A stretch of DNA of 64,000 nt from Alteromonas sp. KC3 (lineage in GTDB: Bacteria > Pseudomonadota > Gammaproteobacteria > Enterobacterales > Alteromonadaceae), in the NCBI RefSeq assembly GCF_016756315.1, contig NZ_AP024235.1:1674001-1738000 (forward strand). The letters run 5' to 3'. A program made the translations under genes and the position numbers. Positions within the stretch are counted from its first letter, which is position 1; each line of letters begins with the position of its first letter. Of the stretch, positions 35,389 to 42,592 are shown piece after piece. The notes beneath the pieces were generated by a model. That model saw only the letters and a list, made by a program, of their open reading frames with translations, was not told the DNA's origin and did not search any database.

Positions 35389-36543
35389 CTACACAGCAAG
35401 AAGGGCATTAAGCTCTTCATTGAAGGCATGCAGAGCCCATTCATTTTTGCCATATTGAATGAAGGGTAATGCACCGCTTTCTAACGATGATTGAATAGAC
35501 TCGCCCAATGCCCAGTCTTCGTTAAGCGTGGTATTTGTGATGTCGTGATTTTTCTGCCAATGGCGAAGCTGATTAACATCGTTAACGTCAGTACTATTGG
35601 GAATTAACGTCGTGACAGTTATTTCGGTTTCACCTGAACTTAGCGGACGAAAGCTTATAAATTCCACATGTTCTTTTTGTATAAGCAGCGCTGTATTCGG
35701 AAGCAGCATAAATAGTGTATGGCTGTAGTCGTGCAGCGATAAATCATCTGTTGCTTGTGCCGCTTCAGACGACAGGTTTTTTGTGGGCATGACTACCCTG
35801 TAGTGCATATCAACCTTATCTATTACTGCCACATTGTTGTAGAAAAACGGCGCTATGGTTTCTTTGTGTGCAAATGCAAAGTGATAAGTCTCAAGCCCGC
35901 CCTCAGAAAAGAGTTTCCAATTACCCTTCCATACCTTGGTAAAGCGTTTGAAGTGCGTCAACTCATCTGCTTTTAGCCACTCAAGGTGTGCATTCATGCC
36001 AGCCAAGTGACTCGTTAAATGGGCTTTGATATCTTCATTTTCAGCAACGCTTGGGCATGCCCAAATGAAACCATACATTTCGATGCTGGGGACTACTATC
36101 AAGCCATTGTCTGACTTATGAGTATTAGGAAAGCAGTGCTGGTGGCCAGGAATGTTGTTTAGGGTACCATCTGTAGTATATGACCATGCGTGGTAGGGGC
36201 ACACAAACTGCTTGGTGCACCCTGAATCTTCTACCAATTTCGCACCTCTATGCCGGCAAGCGTTTCTAAACACATGCACGTGATTGTTGGAGTCTCGGCT
36301 AACAATTAAGGACCCCATGGTCGTCTTAACTTCTTTATAGCTATCAAGCTCTCTCACTTCAGAGACGTGAGCCACAATGGTTGGCAACGTATTGAACACC
36401 TTATTTATTTCATCGTTAAATCGAGATTGACTGGTATATCTGTTGGTATCGGAGCGCACCTCAATATCACCTAGTGAGGTAGTTTTATTCGCTACGTTTT
36501 GTTTCGCACTCTTTAATAACAACTTTTCGATATCGGTATTCAT
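35389..36543 (-). CDS. Rieske non-heme iron oxygenase, alpha subunit
   Basis: The 384-residue protein has a Rieske [2Fe-2S] site, CRHRG (Cys 96, His 98) and CPYHAW (Cys 115, His 118). A catalytic domain follows, with the mononuclear iron region WKLFSEGGLETYHFAFAHKE near residue 210, in which two His and an acidic residue can be seen. Such enzymes hydroxylate or demethylate aromatic or quaternary-amine compounds; resemblance to the demethylase-type (GbcA/CntA-like) group is possible but the substrate is unknown. No beta subunit is present, as for alpha3-type enzymes. A TetR gene is divergent, with two palindromic sites between them. The rubredoxin reductase gene follows directly. Confidence 0.9.
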   Translation of the reverse strand: MNTDIEKLLLKSAKQNVANKTTSLGDIEVRSDTNRYTSQSRFNDEINKVFNTLPTIVAHVSEVRELDSYKEVKTTMGSLIVSRDSNNHVHVFRNACRHRGAKLVEDSGCTKQFVCPYHAWSYTTDGTLNNIPGHQHCFPNTHKSDNGLIVVPSIEMYGFIWACPSVAENEDIKAHLTSHLAGMNAHLEWLKADELTHFKRFTKVWKGNWKLFSEGGLETYHFAFAHKETIAPFFYNNVAVIDKVDMHYRVVMPTKNLSSEAAQATDDLSLHDYSHTLFMLLPNTALLIQKEHVEFISFRPLSSGETEITVTTLIPNSTDVNDVNQLRHWQKNHDITNTTLNEDWALGESIQSSLESGALPFIQYGKNEWALHAFNEELNALLAV

Positions 36544-36611
36544 GATGTCACTCCTAAAACGGGAAGCGTACGTTTTGGTTATTCAAACGCGGTGTACATT
36601 TCTTAAGGTAA

Positions 36612-36657
36612 CTTACCAATCGGTAGGTTTTTTACAAAGTACCTACCAAGTGGTAAG
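36612..36657. promoter_or_regulatory. Two mirror-image operator palindromes between the Rieske and tetR genes
   Basis: CTTACCAATCGGTAGGT (36612-36628) and ACCTACCAAGTGGTAAG (36641-36657) are reverse complements of each other except in the central four bases; each is itself an inverted repeat TACC-N4-GGTA. An additional half-site creates GGTAACTTACC at 36607-36617. They lie between the two divergent genes, a standard place for TetR operators. Confidence 0.7.
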
Positions 36658-36699
36658 CTGTCAACATTGTATTAACACTTTTGGCGTTGGAACGACGAA

Positions 36700-37284
36700 G
36701 TGAAGTTAAAAACGAAAGACAAGTTATTGAATACTGCTACTATTCTTTTTTCGAAAAATGGTTTCTATGGCACAAGCATTAACGATGTTGCCGCGGAGGT
36801 AAGTGTAAGTAAGCAGGGTTTGCTTCATCATTTTCCATCAAAAGAAAAGCTTTACGCTGCTGTGCTAGCAAAGGCGGCTAATCATCTTATTGACCTGGTA
36901 ACGGAAATCAAAACTGAATCTGACGATGCGCAAACACAGCTATTTGCACTATTTGAAAAGATGATACGCGCTGATGAAGAACGACTAAGAGTGATCATTT
37001 TGCTCATGCGAGAGTTACTCGATAATCGCGAACGCGCTGAACAAGCAAATAAGTGGTTTTTGCGCCCTTTTCTTGATGAGATTGTTGCCATTGTAGATAG
37101 CGGGCAGCAAAAGGGGGGGTTTGTAGAGCACTCACCGCTTGCTTTTGTGTACCACTTGTTGGGCGCAACGCAATACTACGTCGTTTCCCGCCCCACGCTC
37201 GATAAGCTTTATACGCGCGAAGAACGGAAGCTACACGAACAGCAACACATGGCGATGTTAAGAGGGATCATCTTTGATACATAG
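36700..37284 (+). CDS. TetR-family transcriptional regulator
   Basis: The 194-residue protein has an N-terminal TetR helix-turn-helix: LLNTATILFSKNGFYGTSINDVAAEVSVSKQGLLHHF, followed by an all-helical ligand domain. The start is a GTG preceded by GGAACGACGAA. It is divergent from the Rieske oxygenase gene and the two palindromes at 36612-36657, so it most likely represses itself and the Rieske-rubredoxin reductase pair until the substrate or a product is bound. Confidence 0.9.
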   Translation: MKLKTKDKLLNTATILFSKNGFYGTSINDVAAEVSVSKQGLLHHFPSKEKLYAAVLAKAANHLIDLVTEIKTESDDAQTQLFALFEKMIRADEERLRVIILLMRELLDNRERAEQANKWFLRPFLDEIVAIVDSGQQKGGFVEHSPLAFVYHLLGATQYYVVSRPTLDKLYTREERKLHEQQHMAMLRGIIFDT

Positions 37285-37308
37285 CCATTCAGCATTAGGC
37301 GTTGATTA

Positions 37309-38202
37309 TTAACTATTGGCTGCATCGCGAATGATACGGCGTATCCACTGAGTTAAGGGGTCGCTGGACAAGCGCTGGTGCCAGATACTAATTACATCAA
37401 ATTGAGGAGGGAGGGGAGCGATCTCTATCATTTGAAGGCGAGAGTCGGGAAGGAGGGCGCTTGGAATAAATCCGCATAGGTCTGTACTGTGGATAGCTGC
37501 TATTGCCGCAGAAAAAGTAGGAAAGGTCATCATAACATTGCGAGGGTGGCCTTGTGATTCAAACCAGTGCTGTATTGCCCCACTAAAATCACCTCTTGAG
37601 GGTGACACAACCACCTGTGGAATGTTGGCAATACTTTCAATGCTCATTGACGATGAAACCTGATTATTTTTTGATGAAGCTACACAGGTATAGTGTTCAT
37701 TATAAAGTGTTTCGCATGGATAGTGGCTCGGCGCAAATGCGGGGTTAGTGAGAGCAACATCTACATCACCATTTTTCAAATCTGCAGCTAGCGTGTCTAA
37801 CTCTAGTTTTTTCACTGCAATCTTTAAAAAGGGCGCTTCTTTTCTAATAACACTGAGTACTTTGGGAAGCAGCGAAACTTGCTCAAAGTCGGTACAGCTT
37901 ATTGTAAATGTAGCTTTTGTCGATGCAGGTAAAAACGTGTCGGGTTTAAGCAGGCCATCTACCGCTTCAATGGCCGCAATTAATTTTGGCTGAAGCGCAA
38001 CAGTAAACGCAGTGGGCTCTACACCACTGCCACTTCTAATAAATAACCTATCGTTGAATGCTGAACGCAATTTTTTTAAGTGTTCACTCACTGCTTGCTG
38101 AGATATGCCTAATTGCTCGGCCACTTTCGATAAATTCTTTTCCTTAATTAGGGCAAGCAAAATCTTCAGTTGTTTGATTTCTATAAGTTTACTTGGTTTC
38201 AC
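37309..38202 (-). CDS. LysR-family transcriptional regulator
   Basis: The 297-residue protein has a LysR winged helix at residues 5-65 (LKILLALIKEKNLSKVAEQLGISQQAVSEHLKKL-type sequence) and a periplasmic-binding-protein-like effector domain with FTISCTDFEQVSLLPKVLS near residue 100. The start is GTG at 38202; there is no better Met nearby. It is divergent from the CmcJ-like/aldehyde dehydrogenase/2OG oxygenase operon with an 87-base gap that contains an imperfect ATCA-N15-TGAT repeat (38207-38229), so it is the likely activator of that operon. Confidence 0.9.
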   Translation of the reverse strand: MKPSKLIEIKQLKILLALIKEKNLSKVAEQLGISQQAVSEHLKKLRSAFNDRLFIRSGSGVEPTAFTVALQPKLIAAIEAVDGLLKPDTFLPASTKATFTISCTDFEQVSLLPKVLSVIRKEAPFLKIAVKKLELDTLAADLKNGDVDVALTNPAFAPSHYPCETLYNEHYTCVASSKNNQVSSSMSIESIANIPQVVVSPSRGDFSGAIQHWFESQGHPRNVMMTFPTFSAAIAAIHSTDLCGFIPSALLPDSRLQMIEIAPLPPQFDVISIWHQRLSSDPLTQWIRRIIRDAANS

Positions 38203-38289
38203 TTGTATCAGTTACATGGGTTACTTGATTTTATTGTATCACCTCGGACTTTATCATTCACTCATCAAAGCGATATTGAGGAATGAATC

Positions 38290-39093
38290 ATGTTTTCTGT
38301 AAATTATGTATTACCCCAAGGTACATTGGAATACGACCAAACCTATCAAGGGCCTGGCGCTTCGGAATTGACCACATCAATTGATAAGCGAAATATCGAT
38401 ATCACTGATATGCGTAAAAGCAAGCGCGAGTTTTCAATTGATACAAACGGTTTTGAAGTCGTGAGATTTGAACCGGCTTTTAATCACTTTGAGAACGACG
38501 AAGCAGTGATAGCGCAGCTATACCCTTCTGTAATTACATTCTTGCAGCGCAAGTTTGATACCAAGCATGTTCAAATCTTTGATCATACTTACCGCTCTAC
38601 CACGCGCGCTGAGAAAACCATCCATAACAGAGCCCCAGTAAAAACGGTACACAACGACTATACAAATACGTCAGCTGAGCATCGTATGCTTGCAGAGACA
38701 AAAGACAAGTCACAGCTCCGATCACGCAACTATAAGCTGGTCAATTTGTGGTTACCGGTACACAGCGTTGTTAAATCATCGCCTCTTGCAATGGTTGATT
38801 TGGCAACAGTGCAGCAAAGTGATTTTCATCGTTTAAAACTTATTTACCCCGACCGAGTTGGTGAATTAGCGGCGATTAGTTACAGCCCAAAACACCGCTG
38901 GTATTACCAATCTGATATGGCTCCTGGTGAAGGCTTGTTATTTAAGGTGTTCGACTCGACGCTTCCAGAAGGCATGTTTGGTGTTCCTCATTCTGCCGTC
39001 GAAGTTATAAACAATCAGCAAGGAGAGTTATTACCACCGCGCACAAGTATAGAGATTAGAGCAATTGTATTTTCAGGAGATAAGAATGAGTAA
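38290..39093 (+). CDS. CmcJ/NvfI-family oxidoreductase
   Basis: The 267-residue protein shows features of the CmcJ/NvfI group named after cephamycin methoxylation and novofumigatonin enzymes: HNRAPVKTVHNDYT near residue 112 (His-x-Asp possible metal pair), NLWLPVHSVVKSSPLAMVD near residue 157, YQSDMAPGEGLLFKVFDS near residue 208 and the C-terminal PRTSIEIRAIVF, typical of the family's PR.SIEVR block. These are iron/2-oxoglutarate-type oxygenases in characterised cases. GAGGA lies upstream of the ATG. It overlaps the following aldehyde dehydrogenase gene by 8 bases and begins a LysR-controlled operon. Substrate unknown. Confidence 0.82.
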   Translation: MFSVNYVLPQGTLEYDQTYQGPGASELTTSIDKRNIDITDMRKSKREFSIDTNGFEVVRFEPAFNHFENDEAVIAQLYPSVITFLQRKFDTKHVQIFDHTYRSTTRAEKTIHNRAPVKTVHNDYTNTSAEHRMLAETKDKSQLRSRNYKLVNLWLPVHSVVKSSPLAMVDLATVQQSDFHRLKLIYPDRVGELAAISYSPKHRWYYQSDMAPGEGLLFKVFDSTLPEGMFGVPHSAVEVINNQQGELLPPRTSIEIRAIVFSGDKNE

Positions 39094-40423
39094 TCCACTG
39101 GTATCGACTAATCCGCTTGATGGTAAGGAAATTGGGCGCGTAGAAATAGCGAGTAGAAGTGCGGTCGAGGACACGGTAGGCAAAGCGCGCATAGCACAAC
39201 AGGCTTGGCGTAAGTACACCGCTCAGCAAAGGGCAAGCATAGTCAAAGAAGCCTTCAGCGCCCTTGAAAGTGTAGCTGAAAAGCTAATCTTTTTGATTTC
39301 ACAGGAAATGGGAAAAGATAAACGCAGAGCAACTTATGAAGTAATGGGGGTAATGCAAAGCGCAGCTTACTTCAGCCAAGAAGTGGTTCAAGCGGTAAGC
39401 CCGATTAGAAAGCCAAGTGGAACACAAATCCATTATCGTCCGCTTGGCGTTGTTGGCATTATTTCGCCGTGGAACTATCCCTTAGCCATGGCGAATAACT
39501 TGCTTGTACCAGCATTGGTTGCTGGTAACACGGTAGTGCTGAAACCCTCTGAAAATACGCCTTTGGTTGCAGATCTGTTTGTGAGCACGCTGAATCGCGT
39601 TTTACCCGAAGGGGTACTGAATATTGTTCATGGTGACGGTGAAGTCGGTAAGGCTTTGGTGCAAAGCAACATAAATATGGTCGCTTTCACAGGTTCCGTT
39701 GAAGCGGGAAAACACATCATGAAAACAGCCGCACCCAAACTTCATCGCTTGGTTATGGAGTTAGGAGGTAATGACGCCATGATTGTGCTTAACGATGCGG
39801 ACATCAATGCCGCGGCGCGTTTCGCCGTAGCCAGCTCGTTTGAAAACTCCGGGCAAATGTGTACGTCTACCGAGCGTATCTACGTAGACGAAGCTATTTA
39901 TGATGAATTCTGTGAGCGGGTGGTCAATATTGCCGCTCAGTACTCAGTCGGACCTTGGGACTTAGCGGGTGTCAATATTGGGCCCTTGGTTAATGAAAAA
40001 CAGCATCAACACGTGATAAGGCACTTGGTTGATGCTAAGCAACAGGGCGCTGAGTTTTTGTTGGGAAGTGATGATTATCATCCACCGTTCATTCAGCCAA
40101 CCGTTGTTGCTGGGTTAACACAAAGTATGTTGATGTCGAACGAAGAAACCTTTGGCCCAGTGATCGCCATTGCCTCATTTAAGGACGTTGATGAGGCAAT
40201 TACACATGCTAACAATTCTAACCTAGGTTTAGGCGCGGTTGTATTTGGTCGTCAAAACGCCAGTTACGTGTCTGAAAACATGGAAGCAGGTATGGTGGGT
40301 ATTAACGCTGGTGTAGGAGCGGGAGATGCACCCTGGGTAGGAGCGAAAGAAAGTGGCTATGGGTATCACGGCTCTCTAGATGGGCATAGACAGTTTACCC
40401 AAGTGCAAGTAATAAGCGCATAG
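39086..40423 (+). CDS. NAD(P)-dependent aldehyde dehydrogenase
   Basis: The 445-residue protein is a compact aldehyde dehydrogenase similar to succinate-semialdehyde dehydrogenases of the Sad type. PWNYPLAMANNLLVPALVAGNTVVLKPSE-type sequence near residue 120 binds cofactor, FTGSVEAGK is near residue 205, the general base Glu is in MELGGNDAM near residue 228, the nucleophile Cys in NSGQMCTSTERI near residue 262, and EETFGPV near residue 352. The ATG at 39086 follows AGGAG at good spacing and overlaps the CmcJ-like gene by 8 bases, so they are translationally coupled. It may oxidise an aldehyde formed by the neighbouring oxygenases. Confidence 0.93.
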   Translation: MSNPLVSTNPLDGKEIGRVEIASRSAVEDTVGKARIAQQAWRKYTAQQRASIVKEAFSALESVAEKLIFLISQEMGKDKRRATYEVMGVMQSAAYFSQEVVQAVSPIRKPSGTQIHYRPLGVVGIISPWNYPLAMANNLLVPALVAGNTVVLKPSENTPLVADLFVSTLNRVLPEGVLNIVHGDGEVGKALVQSNINMVAFTGSVEAGKHIMKTAAPKLHRLVMELGGNDAMIVLNDADINAAARFAVASSFENSGQMCTSTERIYVDEAIYDEFCERVVNIAAQYSVGPWDLAGVNIGPLVNEKQHQHVIRHLVDAKQQGAEFLLGSDDYHPPFIQPTVVAGLTQSMLMSNEETFGPVIAIASFKDVDEAITHANNSNLGLGAVVFGRQNASYVSENMEAGMVGINAGVGAGDAPWVGAKESGYGYHGSLDGHRQFTQVQVISA

Positions 40424-40433
40424 GAGACTAGAG

Positions 40434-41258
40434 ATGAAAGAGAACTTTTTCGTTATTGCACGTGAGCCTGGAGCTCAAAACCCTGCTATTCCTACATGGG
40501 CCGCGAAACGCGACAATGCCTTTTTACTTGATTCAGTAGACGCTGGAAAAAGCGTAAATTTTGACGCGGATTCAAGCGAGGCTAATGCAAAAGCAGACCA
40601 AGGCCTCTTGGCAACACGCAATGATATCGCTGAAGTGCCAGGTGCATACCAATTGCTCAATGTTTTCAGTGAGGCCGAGTGCCGCCGCTTTATCGAAACA
40701 TCTGAAGCGTTGGGCTTTCTGAAAGATGCCGCGGTCTCGCTTCCTCGCGAGATTCGTCATAACGACAATGTAACAATTGTGGTTGACGATGCGACAGAGC
40801 GACGTATATGGCAACGCGTATCTGCGCTGGCAGAGCAACACTTGTCGATATTTGATGGTAAAAAACCGCTAGGTATTAATACTCGGTTTCGTTTTTATCG
40901 CTATCAAGAAGGTGATTATTTTAAATTTCATATTGATGGGGATTGGCCAGGATCAAAAGTTGTTGGCAATAATTTGGTCACCAATGCTTACTCAGACAGA
41001 TACAGCAAAATGACATTTCTTATTTTGCTCAACGATGATTTCGAGGGGGGTGAAACACAATTTCTTGTCAATGCAGATAAGCCGGGTGAGCCTGCTCGAC
41101 GCGGCGACAAGCAAGCTCATATAAATGTTAGAACACCTACTGGAGGAGTACTTTTATTTCCTCACGGGCGACATCCTTTACACTGTTTACACAGCTCAAC
41201 GCCAATAACCAAAGGCGTTAAGTACATTATACGTACCGATATGCTATTCGAACTTTAA
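40434..41258 (+). CDS. 2OG-Fe(II) oxygenase, prolyl 4-hydroxylase-like
   Basis: The 274-residue protein has an unassigned N-terminal 70 residues and a C-terminal double-stranded beta helix. FRFYRYQEGDYFKFHIDGDWPG near residue 155 holds the HxD iron pair, FLILLNDDFEGGETQF near residue 200 is a typical strand, and GGVLLFPHGRHPLHCLHSSTPITKGVKYIIR near residue 240 gives the distal His and the 2-oxoglutarate-binding Lys/Arg. The family hydroxylates small molecules or side chains. It ends the operon after the aldehyde dehydrogenase (10-base gap, GGAG ribosome site), so the operon encodes two oxygenases and one dehydrogenase. Confidence 0.9.
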   Translation: MKENFFVIAREPGAQNPAIPTWAAKRDNAFLLDSVDAGKSVNFDADSSEANAKADQGLLATRNDIAEVPGAYQLLNVFSEAECRRFIETSEALGFLKDAAVSLPREIRHNDNVTIVVDDATERRIWQRVSALAEQHLSIFDGKKPLGINTRFRFYRYQEGDYFKFHIDGDWPGSKVVGNNLVTNAYSDRYSKMTFLILLNDDFEGGETQFLVNADKPGEPARRGDKQAHINVRTPTGGVLLFPHGRHPLHCLHSSTPITKGVKYIIRTDMLFEL

Positions 41259-41392
41259 GGGAGACTCGGGGTAGTTACAAAAATGCTACTCATTGTATTA
41301 GTGCTAAGACTCCCTAATATCATACACAGGCGCGATGTTTGGCAACATCAACCATAAAATGCCTCAGCTATTAATCGATTTGGAGAAAACAA

Positions 41393-41926
41393 ATGTCAGT
41401 TAAATTAAATGCAGGTGATGCATTTCCGTCTATTGAAGTAACAGACAGTGAAGGTAATCAAGTTACCTTAGGTCAACCACGTGATGGCTTTACGTGGCAA
41501 GCGGTTTTTGTATACCGCGGTCGTCACTGCCCGTTGTGTACTCGTTATCTAAACCAGCTTGCAGAATACAAAGAGCATTTTGCGCAAGCTGGTGTTGATA
41601 TTATTGCCGTGTCGGCTGATTCTGAAGCGCAAATGCGTCAGCAGTTAACCCAAGTATCGGTAAATTTCCCTGTCGCCTACGGCTTAACAGAAGCGCAAAT
41701 GAAGGCGCTTGGTGTCTACATCTCAATACCGCGCTCTGAGCAAGAAACCGATCATAATTTTGCCGAGCCAGGCTTGTTTGTGGTGAATGAGCAAGGCAAC
41801 CTGCATGTTGTCGATATTTCTAATAACCCATTTGTCAGACCCGAACTTGGCGCCCTGGCAAATGGTTTAAATTGGATACGAGACCCAAACAATAACTACC
41901 CAATTAGAGGTACATTTGCTTATTAA
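41393..41926 (+). CDS. Peroxiredoxin-like redoxin-domain protein
   Basis: The 177-residue protein has a thioredoxin fold of the AhpC/TSA redoxin type: AGDAFPSIEVTD at the N-terminus and FVYRGRHCPLCTRYLNQLAEY near residue 42. The active region carries a CPLC motif in place of the usual peroxiredoxin PxxxTxxC, so it resembles a thiol oxidoreductase as much as a peroxidase. GGAG lies eight bases before the ATG. It follows the oxygenase operon after 134 bases and may protect against by-products of oxygen chemistry, an inference. Confidence 0.85.
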   Translation: MSVKLNAGDAFPSIEVTDSEGNQVTLGQPRDGFTWQAVFVYRGRHCPLCTRYLNQLAEYKEHFAQAGVDIIAVSADSEAQMRQQLTQVSVNFPVAYGLTEAQMKALGVYISIPRSEQETDHNFAEPGLFVVNEQGNLHVVDISNNPFVRPELGALANGLNWIRDPNNNYPIRGTFAY

Positions 41927-42021
41927 AAAGTGTGCTGTAAACGTCAACGCTTAGAACGTATAGCCGGCGTAGTACCAAAGCGAGCGATAGGCATAGCCTG
42001 AAGTTCGCTTTGGTCTGCTAT

Positions 42022-42447
42022 TTATTGCAGTGACGATAACACATCCTTTATCTCTACACGCACTTCGTCAATGGCTGCAACGACGGTTGTCGCTGACGAT
42101 TCTGTAGTTGGAAGCATTTCCCAGTTTTTTCCCCATCTGATTTTCAATGCATTTGCCTTGCTCTCAACCTTGGGGTCGATAAGAACGCTCAGGTCGGAAA
42201 TTAATCCCACTTGCACCCAGCCCTCTCTTGGGTTTCCTTTTATAGAGTCTTGGTCGTAGTGTGCGGCAAATACATTGCGTTCTAGTTCCGCTAGCGCTTT
42301 AAGTACTTCAAATGACGCAGTACGCACATTGTTGTTACTCTCAGACACTTCCATGCGCCATGCGTTATACGAAAAGCCAATAACAGCAAACAGTAGGCTA
42401 ACGACCGCTGTAAAATAATAGCCTTTGAGTTTGGCGAGTTCTCTCAT
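42022..42447 (-). CDS. Small membrane-anchored protein of unknown function
   Basis: A 141-residue protein starting MRELAKLKGYYFTAVVSLLFAVIGFSYN, with one membrane helix (about 10-27) and a soluble C-terminal part containing a helical AELERNVFAAHYDQDSIKGNPREGW block and a Val/Asp/Glu-rich end. The ATG at 42447 has GGAAAAA upstream and is preferred to a frame starting at 42489. I do not recognise a family. It is separated from the RND operon by that operon's terminator. Confidence 0.65.
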   Translation of the reverse strand: MRELAKLKGYYFTAVVSLLFAVIGFSYNAWRMEVSESNNNVRTASFEVLKALAELERNVFAAHYDQDSIKGNPREGWVQVGLISDLSVLIDPKVESKANALKIRWGKNWEMLPTTESSATTVVAAIDEVRVEIKDVLSSLQ

Positions 42448-42496
42448 AACTTTTTCCGTTACCACTGTGTATTTATCAAACAAAATCAAATAATAA

Positions 42497-42518
42497 AAAG
42501 CCAGCTTACGCTGGCTTT
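42497..42518 (-). terminator. Intrinsic terminator of the RND efflux operon
   Basis: AAAGCCAGC and GCTGGCTTT form a perfect 9-base-pair stem with the loop TTAC; on the minus strand it is followed by TTATTATTT. It lies 75 bases after the stop of the RND gene and upstream of the minus-strand hypothetical gene. Confidence 0.8.
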
Positions 42519-42592
42519 ATTGACTTATAGTATGGCACTTTGCTTTTCGAGGCTAGTGCTCCTTCTTACACACATTTACTTGGTATCGGCGC

